Source of the DNA: Rhabdobacter roseus
GTDB lineage: Bacteria; Bacteroidota; Bacteroidia; Cytophagales; Spirosomataceae
Length of the DNA stretch: 64,000 nt
Direction: 5' to 3'
Assembly: GCF_014202275.1 (NCBI RefSeq)
Contig: NZ_JACHGF010000010.1
Span: forward strand, 62,001-126,000
This document shows, piece after piece, positions 1 through 8,081 of this stretch. A program made the translations under genes and the position numbers. The notes under the pieces were generated by a model. The model was not told where the DNA came from and did not search any database. It saw nothing but the letters and a program-made list of their open reading frames with translations. Position 1 is the first letter of the stretch. Every line of letters starts with the position of its first letter.

Positions 1-1398
1 CGCGTAGTGCGGGTAGAAATAGAGCCGGATATGGACGAAGAATTCCTGAACCTGCTAAAAAAACGCTGGGAAATCGACGACTACAACGTGTTCCGGTCGG
101 AAGGCTTCCTGGACTATACGGCCCTTTGGCAAATCATCAAGCACCCTGAATTCAAGCACGAGATCCCGTCGGTGCACCCGCCGGTACCTCCCCTGGGCCT
201 CGGCAAGGAGCGCATTACGGATATTTTTGAAGTGATGAAAGAGCGGGATATTCTGCTGCACCATCCTTTCAACAACTTTGAGCCGGTACTTCAGCTGCTA
301 GAGCAGGCGGCCGAAGACCCCAAGGTACTTTCCATCAAACTGACCATCTACCGGCTGGCCAAAAACTCCCGCGTGACGGAAGCGCTGCTGCTCGCGGCCG
401 AAAACGGCAAGCACGTGGCGGTATTGTTTGAAGTAAAAGCGCGTTTCGACGAAGAAAATAACATCCGGGAAGCGCAACGCCTGCAAAAAGCCGGTTGCTT
501 CGTGATTTACGGAATCGGGCTGTTGAAGACCCATACCAAGCTGCTACTCATTGTGCGCAATGAGGGTAATCGGGTGGTACGGTACGCCCACATGTCGAGC
601 GGTAACTACAACGAAGAAACCGCCCGACTCTATACCGACATTGGCCTCCTGACCACCAATGAGGAGTATACGCACGATATTTCCGAGTTTTTTAACGTCA
701 TTACCGGGCATTCGCTGCCTACCAACTACAAAAACCTCATCACGGCACCCCGGCACATGCGCGACAAGCTCATCGAGCTGATCCGAAACGAGGCCGAAAA
801 CCAACGGCAAGGCCTGGCGAGTGGTGTGTGTATCAAAATTAATTCGCTGGAAGACCGGGAAGTGATCGAAGAGCTCTACAAAGCCTCCCAGGCGGGCGTC
901 ACGATCAAGCTGATCGTGCGGGGGATCTGCTGCCTGCGGCCGGGCCGACCGGGGCTGAGCGAAAACATTACGGTACGCTCCATTGTGGGCGATTTCCTGG
1001 AGCATTCGCGCATCTTTTATTTCCATAATAACGGCGATCCGCTGCTGTACGGCGGTAGTGCGGACGTGATGGTGCGGAGCTTTGACCGCCGCATTGAGTC
1101 TCTGTTCCTGCTGGTTGACGAACGCGTGAAGCAGGAAGTGATTCACATGCTGCAGTACAACCTGCGCGACAACGTCAATGCGTATGTGTTGCAGGAAGAC
1201 GGCTCCTACCTTAAGTGTGTAGGCGAAGACGACAGCCCGGCTTTTAACATTCACCAGGCGTTTTTTAACGTAACCCTGGACGAAGTAATGCAGGCCCGGC
1301 TGTTTGACAGCGAGCCGGAAGCCTGCCTAAACCCCCTGGAGGAGGCCGAAAGTACCCCCGACGGCGAAGAGCAAGACAGTAGTACTACCTACTCCTAA
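1..1398 (+). CDS. ppk1: Polyphosphate kinase 1, C-terminal part (5' end outside window)
   Basis: PPK1 reversibly transfers the ATP gamma-phosphate to polyphosphate. The frame is open to the left edge, so about 463 residues of a normally ~700-residue enzyme are present and the true start lies upstream; the GTG at 7 is only an internal codon. Visible signatures are LLHHPFNNFEPV, KARFDEENNI, a THTK segment whose His (about residue 176 counted from the GTG) corresponds to the autophosphorylated histidine, HMSSGNYNEETARLYTD, and a second conserved His in FLEHSRIFYF (about residue 333). These are the active-site and C-terminal phospholipase-D-like domains of PPK1. The acidic tail after residue ~430 is variable. 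A strong hairpin follows the stop codon, and the next gene is convergent. Confidence 0.95.
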   Translation, partial: RVVRVEIEPDMDEEFLNLLKKRWEIDDYNVFRSEGFLDYTALWQIIKHPEFKHEIPSVHPPVPPLGLGKERITDIFEVMKERDILLHHPFNNFEPVLQLLEQAAEDPKVLSIKLTIYRLAKNSRVTEALLLAAENGKHVAVLFEVKARFDEENNIREAQRLQKAGCFVIYGIGLLKTHTKLLLIVRNEGNRVVRYAHMSSGNYNEETARLYTDIGLLTTNEEYTHDISEFFNVITGHSLPTNYKNLITAPRHMRDKLIELIRNEAENQRQGLASGVCIKINSLEDREVIEELYKASQAGVTIKLIVRGICCLRPGRPGLSENITVRSIVGDFLEHSRIFYFHNNGDPLLYGGSADVMVRSFDRRIESLFLLVDERVKQEVIHMLQYNLRDNVNAYVLQEDGSYLKCVGEDDSPAFNIHQAFFNVTLDEVMQARLFDSEPEACLNPLEEAESTPDGEEQDSSTTYS

Positions 1399-1404
1399 AA
1401 ATAA

Positions 1405-1432
1405 CAACGGCCCGGAGCAGTCCGGGCCGTTG
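1405..1432. terminator. Bidirectional terminator hairpin between convergent genes
   Basis: Perfect 12-bp arms (CAACGGCCCGGA and its complement) with a GCAG loop lie 6 bp after the ppk1 stop. The side toward the minus-strand direction is followed by an A/T tract, giving U-rich RNA for the convergent DUF4870 gene. On the plus strand the T tract is poor. Confidence 0.75.
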
Positions 1433-1472
1433 CTGTATAGGGGCAAGGGCAATACTCCCAGGAAGGTACTTT

Positions 1473-1967
1473 TTACTTGACCAGCCGGATGGAGATAGGG
1501 TAGCGGTATACCTGTCCGCCGTTGGCCCGAATGGTCCCGATGATCATCAGCACCACGGCCGTGATCCCCACCACCATGGCTACCAGGCCCACGATCAGGC
1601 TGGTGCCGATCAGCCCCATTACGCCGGCTCCCGCCGCCGCTTCGCTACCACTGGCGCCGCCCATGAACATGCTTAAAATGGAGCCGCCAAAAAAGATCAT
1701 CACAAGAATAACCATCAGTACCCCCAGCAGCGCCAGGGTGATCTGAAAATTCACCGATTCTTTGCCATTGCTGCTCACGAAAGCGCCCTTTTCGCGCTGG
1801 CTGTAGTACAGTACCAGCGTGGCTATTAAGCCCAGAAACGGAATGGGAATGAACATGTTGACCGGAATGGCCAGCAGCGGAGCCAGGTGCATCCACATGC
1901 CTAAGGAACGTTGCTCAGCGGTGACGCCAGGAGCGGGAGGAGGAGGAGGAAAGGATTGGTTTTCCAT
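1473..1967 (-). CDS. DUF4870 domain-containing membrane protein
   Basis: A 164-residue small membrane protein. It has a proline-rich N-terminus (PPPPPAPG), then a hydrophobic segment near residues 25-50, a conserved YYSQREKGAFVSSNGKESVNFQ-type loop, and two further hydrophobic segments separated by a Gly/Ala-rich linker. This layout, including the 'NGKE.vNFQ' element before a membrane helix, is typical of the DUF4870 (Tic20-like) family, whose function is unknown. I start at the ATG complementary to 1965-1967, because the longer frame to 2093 would add a low-complexity hydrophobic leader not expected in the family. Transcribed alone and convergent with ppk1. Confidence 0.85.
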   Translation of the reverse strand: MENQSFPPPPPAPGVTAEQRSLGMWMHLAPLLAIPVNMFIPIPFLGLIATLVLYYSQREKGAFVSSNGKESVNFQITLALLGVLMVILVMIFFGGSILSMFMGGASGSEAAAGAGVMGLIGTSLIVGLVAMVVGITAVVLMIIGTIRANGGQVYRYPISIRLVK

Positions 1968-2165
1968 GCTTAGTACAGGGTTGGGGTTAAGGAAAAGAAA
2001 GGTACAAAGAATTCTGAAAGAGCTAAAAGGATTAAGCAAAAGAAAGATAAATTGTGGATTTGGAAAAAACAAGCCATTGCATTTTATACCCACGCTACTT
2101 TATACATATAAAGACTGAAATTGTCTATTTTAGCGGTTTCGTGGCAATTAAATTAAACTCTCTTA

Positions 2166-3404
2166 ATGGAAAGATTCACCGGATTGCTGGGTGTAGTACT
2201 TATTTTGGGCGTAGCCTACGCGCTTTCAAACAATCGTAAGGCCATCAACTACCGCACGGTAGGCGTGGGATTGGGGCTGCAGTTCGGCCTGGCCGTATTC
2301 ATTCTTCGCACCGACACCGGGCAGGCCATCTTTCAGTGGCTGGGTGATAAAGTCCAGAAGCTACTTTCTTTCTCTGATCAGGGGGCCGACTTCGTATTTG
2401 GTACCCTGGTGCGCAGCGACGTCATGCGGCGTACCTTTGGCGAAGGCAACGACTTCGTCTTTTTTTTCAAAGTAATTCCTACCATTATTTTTGTGGCCGT
2501 GCTGGTCAACATGCTGTATCACCTGGGCATCATGCAGCGGGTGGTGTCGGTGATCGCGCGGGTGGTGTACTGGCTCATGGGGGTGAGCGGCGCCGAGGCC
2601 CTCTCCAACGTGGCAAGTACCTTTGTGGGGCAGGTCGAAGCCCAGATCATGATCAAGCCGTACCTCAAAGGCATGACCAACTCCGAGCTCATGGCCTCCA
2701 TGTCGGGTAGTTTTGCCTGCATTGCCGGGGGCGTCATGGCCGTGTACATTTCGCTGGGCGTGCCCGCTCCCTACCTGATTGCGGCCAGCCTCATGGCGGC
2801 ACCGGGCGCGCTGGTGATGGCCAAGATCATCTACCCCGAAACGGAGGTTTCCGAAACCAAAGGAGCCGTGAAGCTCGAAATCAAGAAAACCCACGCCAAC
2901 CTCCTGGACGCCATTGCGGCGGGAGCCAGCGAAGGCCTCAAGGTAGGTTTCAACGTCATCGCCATGCTGATCGGCTTCATTGCGCTGGTGGCGTTGTTTG
3001 ACTATTTGCTGGGCAAAGTAGGCGGTATTTTTGCCTTCCCGGAGCTGAGTTTCAACTTCCTGCTGGGTAAATTTTTCTCGGTGTTTGCGTGGGCGATGGG
3101 GGTACCTTCGCAAGATGTACAAACCGCCGGGGCGCTCATGGGTACCAAAATGGTCATCAACGAGTTTGTGGCCTACCTGGATCTGGTAAAAGTTAAAGAT
3201 ACCATCGACCCCAAAACACTGGTCATTACCAGCTTTGCCTTGTGCGGTTTTGCCAATTTCAGCTCCATTGCCATTCAGGTGGGGGGGATCGGCGAGCTGG
3301 CCCCCACGCGCCGCTCGGACCTGGCCCGTTTGGGTTTTAAAGCGTTGATCTGTGGTACCTTGGCTTCGTATATGTCGGCCACGCTGGCGGGGCTTTTGCT
3401 ATAA
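2166..3404 (+). CDS. Concentrative nucleoside transporter (NupC/CNT family)
   Basis: A 412-residue polytopic inner-membrane protein of the CNT family, which imports nucleosides with Na+ or H+. Visible family features are the NVASTFVGQVEA segment (the GQxEA motif of CNTs, about residues 150-160), the Gly-rich re-entrant region SFACIAGGVMAVYISLG, the C-terminal NEFVAYLDL motif, and the final CGFANFSSIAIQVGGIG segment. The length is normal for bacterial NupC-like proteins. It starts at ATG 2166 and is monocistronic. Substrate range (pyrimidine or broad) cannot be read from sequence here. Confidence 0.93.
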   Translation: MERFTGLLGVVLILGVAYALSNNRKAINYRTVGVGLGLQFGLAVFILRTDTGQAIFQWLGDKVQKLLSFSDQGADFVFGTLVRSDVMRRTFGEGNDFVFFFKVIPTIIFVAVLVNMLYHLGIMQRVVSVIARVVYWLMGVSGAEALSNVASTFVGQVEAQIMIKPYLKGMTNSELMASMSGSFACIAGGVMAVYISLGVPAPYLIAASLMAAPGALVMAKIIYPETEVSETKGAVKLEIKKTHANLLDAIAAGASEGLKVGFNVIAMLIGFIALVALFDYLLGKVGGIFAFPELSFNFLLGKFFSVFAWAMGVPSQDVQTAGALMGTKMVINEFVAYLDLVKVKDTIDPKTLVITSFALCGFANFSSIAIQVGGIGELAPTRRSDLARLGFKALICGTLASYMSATLAGLLL

Positions 3405-3579
3405 AGTACCCCTGGCTCTAAGTCCCGTTCGTGCCAATACCCGAGCGCCCGCCCAAGTACCTTGGCGGGCGCTCGTCGTTGCTGAAGGTACCTGTCTTTA
3501 TCGCCTTTCCTCAAAACATATACCGGCGGCCGGGGGTAGTATACTCACAAGGTACTTTTTAGGACACAATTCATTCTTC

Positions 3580-5007
3580 ATGAAAAAGCTACGGGAAGAG
3601 TCGGCGGCTGACCCGACCACATCCACGCTGAGGCGGCGTCAGTTTCTGGGCGGAATGGCCGGGCTGGGCCTGGCGGGCTGGTCGGGCGTGAGCGCCCAAA
3701 GTACCCCCAGCGGCTCTTCGGGCGCTGGGGATGTAGTCATTCGAAACGCCTACGTCATCACCATGGACCCTACCCTGGGCGACCTGCCGCGGGGCGATGT
3801 GCACGTACGGGATAGCCGCATTGAGGCCGTGGGGGCGGGCCTTCAGGTACCTGGAGCGCAGGAGATCGACGGCGAAGACATGCTGGTGTTGCCCGGCTTG
3901 GTAGAAACCCACTGGCACGTTTGGACGGCCGTGCTCCGCGCCATGGCGGGCAGCAAGCCCGGCGGGGGGTACTTTGATCTGACGGGTACCTTCGGAAAAC
4001 TCTTTACCCCCGAAGATACCTACCACAGTAGCCGCCTGGGCCTGGCAGAGGCGGTGTTTTCGGGCATTACCTACGTGCACGACTGGTGCCACAACGTACA
4101 AAGTCAGGAACATGCCGAGGCCAGCCTGCGGGCCCTGCGCGAGCTGGGCATCCGGGGGCGATTTTCGGTGGGACCGGCCTCGGGACAGCCCAGTGGCAGT
4201 GGTATCAAGCTGGACGTACTCCAGCACCTACATACTAACCTAGGTACCTATTCGCCGGAGGGTAGGGTGTCGCTCGGCTTGGCCTGGCCCGGCCTGGGCG
4301 ATGCCCTTGACGTTCGAAAGCAGGAAATCGAAACGGCTCGCGCGCTGAAGGTACCCATATCGGTGCACGCCGGACGCCGAGCCCGGCGCGAGGATGGCAT
4401 CTCGAAGCTCAAAGACTACTTTGGCCCGGACTTGCAGATCATCCACGGCATCACGGCTACCCAAAAAGAACTCAAAGCCCTGGCGGTGGCAGGTACTTCC
4501 CTGAGCATATCTCCCTACAGCGAGCTGCGGATCGGCTACGGCATTCCGCCGGTAAACGCCATGCTGGATTCGGGCATCGCCCTGGGCCTGTCGGTAGATA
4601 CCACGCCGCTATCGGGCAATGCGGATATGTTTGCGGTGATGAAAATTTTTATCAACCTGGCCAACGCCCTCGCCAAGGACGAATTTGTGGTGTCGGCGCG
4701 GCGCATCCTGGCACTGGCTACGCTCGAGGGCGCGCGTTCGATGGGGGTGAGCCAGCAAATTGGCTCCCTGACGCCCGGCAAGCAGGCCGATGTGATCATG
4801 GTGTCAAAGCAAGCCCTCAACCTGGGCGTCTTCACCGACCCCGTGGCGGCGCTGGTGCTGGCCGCGCAACCGGCCAACGTCGACACCGTGATGGTAGCCG
4901 GAAAGGTACTTAAGCGGCACGGAAAGCTTACCGTAGTGGATAGCGGAGAGGTCATTCGGCAGGCCCAAAGTACCCTGAAAGGATTATTACAACGGAGCGA
5001 CTGGTGA
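3580..5007 (+). CDS. Tat-exported metal-dependent amidohydrolase (AtzA/TrzN-like subfamily)
   Basis: A 475-residue amidohydrolase-superfamily protein. The start at ATG 3580 is favoured over the longer open frame because it puts a twin-arginine-like signal (TLRRRQFLGGMAGLGLAG, then an AQ cleavage region) at the N-terminus, implying folded, metal-loaded export. Metal and active-site elements are ETHWH (HxH, about residue 110), SVHAG, IIHGIT and the Asp of LSVDTT. The C-terminal end has the usual composite beta domain with LTPGKQADVIMV. The overall form matches the cytosine deaminase/chlorohydrolase group, which deaminates or dehalogenates N-heterocycles; the substrate is unknown. The next gene is convergent and also carries a Tat-like leader. 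Confidence 0.85.
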   Translation: MKKLREESAADPTTSTLRRRQFLGGMAGLGLAGWSGVSAQSTPSGSSGAGDVVIRNAYVITMDPTLGDLPRGDVHVRDSRIEAVGAGLQVPGAQEIDGEDMLVLPGLVETHWHVWTAVLRAMAGSKPGGGYFDLTGTFGKLFTPEDTYHSSRLGLAEAVFSGITYVHDWCHNVQSQEHAEASLRALRELGIRGRFSVGPASGQPSGSGIKLDVLQHLHTNLGTYSPEGRVSLGLAWPGLGDALDVRKQEIETARALKVPISVHAGRRARREDGISKLKDYFGPDLQIIHGITATQKELKALAVAGTSLSISPYSELRIGYGIPPVNAMLDSGIALGLSVDTTPLSGNADMFAVMKIFINLANALAKDEFVVSARRILALATLEGARSMGVSQQIGSLTPGKQADVIMVSKQALNLGVFTDPVAALVLAAQPANVDTVMVAGKVLKRHGKLTVVDSGEVIRQAQSTLKGLLQRSDW

Positions 5008-5036
5008 GTTAGCCCCAGCCGCTCCGCGCAGGTACT

Positions 5037-5444
5037 TTACCGTTTGGGGCCGATGGAGTCATACACCACCACCTTTTCCCACAGGTGCGAATACTCCTCG
5101 ATAAACTTCAGGTGGATGGGGTGCGTCTGGTAGATTTCCTCCTCGATCAGGTTCTTGAAAAAACACAACCAGGATACCGAGTACCCCTTTTCGATCACCG
5201 AGCGGTTGGTAGGGGCCGGGCTGCCGATGTGCGCCAGCTGAATGGTAGGTACCTTGGCTAGCTTATCCAGCCCTTCGCGCAGCTTGGCTTCGTCCTGGGC
5301 GCTGTCGGGGTTTTTGAGGTAAAAGTACACGTGGTGTACAAACAAATCTTTCTTTTTTTCGGGCTCGGCGGCCAGCGGCGCGGCGGCGGACAAGGCGGCC
5401 AGGCCACTGCTGAGGAGGAATTTTCGCCGGGTAGTTTCGTTCAT
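5037..5444 (-). CDS. Exported Dabb (stress-responsive alpha/beta barrel) family protein
   Basis: A 135-residue protein with an N-terminal twin-arginine-type leader (TTRRKFLLSSGLAALSAAAPLAA), then a single Dabb domain: VHHVYFYLKN at the first beta strand, KLREGLDKLAKVPTIQLAHIG in the middle, and HPIHLKFIEEYSHLWEKVVVYD at the end. Dabb proteins form ferredoxin-like dimers. Members with export signals are common in Bacteroidota, often near dehydrogenases or hydrolases, but their reaction is mostly unknown. It converges with the Tat-exported amidohydrolase 30 bp away. Confidence 0.85.
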   Translation of the reverse strand: MNETTRRKFLLSSGLAALSAAAPLAAEPEKKKDLFVHHVYFYLKNPDSAQDEAKLREGLDKLAKVPTIQLAHIGSPAPTNRSVIEKGYSVSWLCFFKNLIEEEIYQTHPIHLKFIEEYSHLWEKVVVYDSIGPKR

Positions 5445-5958
5445 GATAGGTAGTTGTTTCTAAGTAAATGCTCCGGCAAGATACGACAAAAGCCGCTTCC
5501 CGTGCTTACCTGCGGGCCACAAGTACCTCACCCGATCAACGAACCTGTTGGTTTTTTTCTTAACTTGGGTAAGGACAGGGGGGAGGTAATAGGTACCTGT
5601 AGGGTTTTCTTATAAAAATACCGAAGGCAGCGGCGTTACACGCTTATAGAGATAAAAGCAAAGTACCCCGGTGAATCGACCACAGCGTGGCCGTACGGTC
5701 CGAAAAACCGTGTGATTCCGCTGGAATCAGTGGAAAATCGGGCTCGAATCTTGGCTATACACGTGGGATTCCTCCGGAATCTTGAAATAACGGAAAAAGT
5801 ACTTTCTAAATCTATAGAGTAGTCCTATAAAAACCTAAGTGCTGTGAAAAGAGTTATTTTCCTTCAGGGACAACAGGAAACGTCCAGGTACTTTACCACC
5901 TCATTCACGCATCAAAAAATCTTTTGAAAAGTTGATTTATATTTAAAAACACACCAGC
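5445..5958. other. Long intergenic region without a gene
   Basis: About 510 bp between divergent genes. I see no credible coding frame. It holds several GTAC-centred words (near 5522, 5595, 5661, 5798 and 5889) and two identical spaced dyads described separately. It presumably carries the promoters of both flanking genes. Confidence 0.6.
5714..5781. promoter_or_regulatory. Pair of GATTCC-N3-GGAATC dyads (putative operator)
   Basis: GATTCC-GCT-GGAATC at 5714-5728 and GATTCC-TCC-GGAATC at 5767-5781. Each is a perfect 6-bp inverted repeat around a 3-nt spacer, and the centres are 53 bp apart, about five helical turns. They lie upstream of the lipoprotein gene at 5959. No known regulator is assigned. 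Confidence 0.4.
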
Positions 5959-6375
5959 ATGAGACAGCTCCTTTTCTTACTAATCATTTTGTTGGTCAGC
6001 TGCCAGAAAGACCAACTGGGCTGCGCGGATGTAAACTGTACCGAGGAGTACCGGGTCATTACGGTGACGCTGGTACAGCCCGATGGGAGCCCCGTGAGGC
6101 TGGATAGTATGGCCGTGGTAGAACGCGGTAGCGGAGCTAACCTGTTGCCCAATTTGTCCGCCTGGGAAGAAATTCGTGCCCAAGGTACCTATCCGATCTT
6201 TGAGGATTCCTTTGTACAAGAGTACCGAAACCGGGAGGTGGAGCTGGAGTTTAGGGGGTACCTGGCCGGGCAGGAGGTCGTTAGTGCCGTGTACGTAGTG
6301 GGCGCAGACTGCTGCCACGTGAGGCTCGTTCGGGGCGACAGCCGGATTGAGGTCGAGGTACCTGAAGTACCCTAA
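5959..6375 (+). CDS. Small lipoprotein of unknown function
   Basis: 138 residues with a short hydrophobic leader ending in a lipobox (LLVSC, Cys about residue 15), so it is probably lipid-anchored. The mature part has several Cys residues (CADVNC near the N-terminus and a CC pair near residue 117) and alternating beta-type sequence (YRVITVTLVQPDG). I do not recognise a family; similar small Bacteroidota lipoproteins are annotated only as hypothetical. Start at ATG 5959 after an AT-rich leader. Confidence 0.75.
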   Translation: MRQLLFLLIILLVSCQKDQLGCADVNCTEEYRVITVTLVQPDGSPVRLDSMAVVERGSGANLLPNLSAWEEIRAQGTYPIFEDSFVQEYRNREVELEFRGYLAGQEVVSAVYVVGADCCHVRLVRGDSRIEVEVPEVP

Positions 6376-6397
6376 CCGACGACTGTACCTACCCAAG

Positions 6398-6925
6398 CTA
6401 CCCCGTTATTTCGAGGGTATTTTTCTTTTTGAGCACAAGCGCGCTGATCAACGCCACGACCAGTCCGATGGGCAGTACTTCAAAGTAGGTAATAAGCACC
6501 ACGAAGAGCGGGTTGGCGTACATTTGCTTGAAATTTTCCATTTCCTGGGTTTTGGCCGCCAGGTCCGACGTACCGTTTTGTGCCGCTTCTTTCAGGACGT
6601 GGGGAATGTACACGTCCAGGTAGTCAGGCACAAACAGGTAGTAGTAAAAGAGCCACACGAGTACGTACATCGTCGAGCCGACCAGGGCGATAAAAGTCCC
6701 TACTTTAAAAGCCTTGCCAAACGAAATAACCCCGCCGAGCTCCTTGTTGCGGTAGTTCCTGATCCCAAAGAAAATCAACGAAAAAATAACGACCAGGGCC
6801 GTGTACCCAACGACGTCGGTGCTCTTGAAGTCGGGGTTGGTGTAGCACAAATTGACCATGTAAATCATGTTGGCGCACAGAATGGTGCCGAGCACGAGGC
6901 CAAAAATCAGTACGTTGCGTTTCAT
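6398..6925 (-). CDS. DUF4199 domain-containing membrane protein
   Basis: A 175-residue protein with four predicted membrane segments (near residues 6-27, 42-60, 78-98 and 143-163). It has the DUF4199 hallmarks: FFGIRNYRNKELGGVISFGKAFKVG after the second helix, a soluble loop with a helical QEMENFKQMYANP segment, then the last helix. Function is unknown. It lies downstream of a membrane-anchored LuxR-type regulator on the same strand, a pairing I know from related genomes. Confidence 0.88.
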   Translation of the reverse strand: MKRNVLIFGLVLGTILCANMIYMVNLCYTNPDFKSTDVVGYTALVVIFSLIFFGIRNYRNKELGGVISFGKAFKVGTFIALVGSTMYVLVWLFYYYLFVPDYLDVYIPHVLKEAAQNGTSDLAAKTQEMENFKQMYANPLFVVLITYFEVLPIGLVVALISALVLKKKNTLEITG

Positions 6926-7048
6926 AAGATTGCCGTTGTTTGCTGTTTACGATGGGGGCAAAACTAGGGGGAGCGCATGAAGGTACCTTCATACTTTAGT
7001 ACCAAATGGGCGTATTACGCGCTTTTCCGACTAAAGTAGGAGGTCGAG

Positions 7049-7528
7049 TCAGGGGATGATCCGCAGCCTTTTGGCCTTTTCAATGGCTTGCGTCCGGCTG
7101 CTCACGTCCAACTTCACAAACACATTGGAGACGTGGGTTTTGATGGTGCTGAGCGAGAGGAAAAGCCGATCGGCCACGTCGGCATTGCGGTGGCCCTGGG
7201 CCAGGAGCTGTAAGATTTCGTATTCGCGGCTGGTTAGATTCAGCTTCTTTAATTCAGCTTCATTCACCACAAAGGTACCTGCGGAGCTTACGTACACTTC
7301 CTTCTCCACGATGACGGTCTGTACCTTAGGCTTGGCGAGCTGGTTGGCCACCCACACGCCCAGTACGGTAAAAAAAAGAGCGATCAGCCCGGCGTAGAGA
7401 TCGACGGAATGGTCCACGATCAGGAATTTCCATTGCAGCCATTTTAAGATGAATACCAGAAAGGCCAAAAGTACCCCGTAGAGGAGCAGGGGTTTGTTCT
7501 TATGGAAAATACGCGTTACAGCATTCAT
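7049..7528 (-). CDS. Membrane-anchored LuxR-family transcriptional regulator
   Basis: 159 residues. Two hydrophobic helices (about residues 13-32 and 43-62) are followed by a linker and a C-terminal LuxR/GerE helix-turn-helix (LTSREYEILQLLAQGHRNADVADRL, then LSLSTIKTHVSNVFVKL). No receiver or ligand domain is present, so this looks like a membrane-tethered one-component regulator. It sits 19 bp downstream of the DoxX gene and 123 bp upstream of the DUF4199 gene on the same strand. Target genes are unknown. Confidence 0.88.
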   Translation of the reverse strand: MNAVTRIFHKNKPLLLYGVLLAFLVFILKWLQWKFLIVDHSVDLYAGLIALFFTVLGVWVANQLAKPKVQTVIVEKEVYVSSAGTFVVNEAELKKLNLTSREYEILQLLAQGHRNADVADRLFLSLSTIKTHVSNVFVKLDVSSRTQAIEKAKRLRIIP

Positions 7529-7547
7529 GCGTCAGGTAGCGTTGCTA

Positions 7548-7925
7548 CTACTTCATCAAAAAGTACCTGCCAACGGCAACCGTCATGGCCAGCGCCAGCA
7601 GCACCAAGAGCATGGGTAGTTTGGAAAACTCCTTTGCCCGCCCATGAATGACCACGGCCGCCAGCAGCACGATCGCCATACAAGCAGCAGCAACGGGCGT
7701 TAAGGCGGACCAGGCATCGATAAATAAAGGCAATGCTATACCCACCGCACCCAGTATCTCCAGCGCGCCGAGCGTTCTTAGAAAAGGCAAAGGAATAGCG
7801 GCAGGTACCAGTTGAGCTACTTTTGCGGGCGACTGGAGCAGTTTGGCGCTACCCGCTATCAGGAAGGCCACGGCTAAGAAGCCTTGCATCACCCACAGGA
7901 ATTTATCAATCAGGGCAGGATTCAT
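7548..7925 (-). CDS. DoxX family membrane protein
   Basis: 125 residues with four hydrophobic helices and the DoxX-like pattern: FLIAGSAKLLQSP after helix 1, then LRTLGALEILGAVGIALP. I use the ATG complementary to 7923-7925; the longer frame to 8006 adds 27 unlike residues. DoxX-like proteins are small quinone- or redox-associated membrane proteins, mostly uncharacterised. First gene of a probable DoxX / LuxR / DUF4199 unit. Confidence 0.82.
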   Translation of the reverse strand: MNPALIDKFLWVMQGFLAVAFLIAGSAKLLQSPAKVAQLVPAAIPLPFLRTLGALEILGAVGIALPLFIDAWSALTPVAAACMAIVLLAAVVIHGRAKEFSKLPMLLVLLALAMTVAVGRYFLMK

Positions 7926-8036
7926 ACGATGGATAGGATAGTTGTTGCTCGAAAGTACCACTTCTAAGTAAAAAGCCAAAGTACCTGGAGCCTTTTTTTG
8001 CGGCAAGTACCTTTTTTAGCACGCGTCTTTACATAA

Positions 8037-8074
8037 CCTTGATCAGCGGCCAGAGCTCTGGCCGCTGATCAAGG
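8037..8074. terminator. 38-bp perfect palindrome downstream of the efflux operon
   Basis: Both 19-bp halves (CCTTGATCAGCGGCCAGAG and its complement) match perfectly with no spacer. It starts 8 bp past the stop of the outer-membrane-factor gene, in the position of a terminator, but neither side has a clear U tract. It could instead be a protein-binding or recombination site. Confidence 0.55.
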
Positions 8075-8081
8075 CTTACGA

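Noticed and set aside
544-1254. Long minus-strand open frame opposite ppk1
   Set aside because: It is antisense to a clear conserved gene, with composition set by the opposite codons and no family signal.
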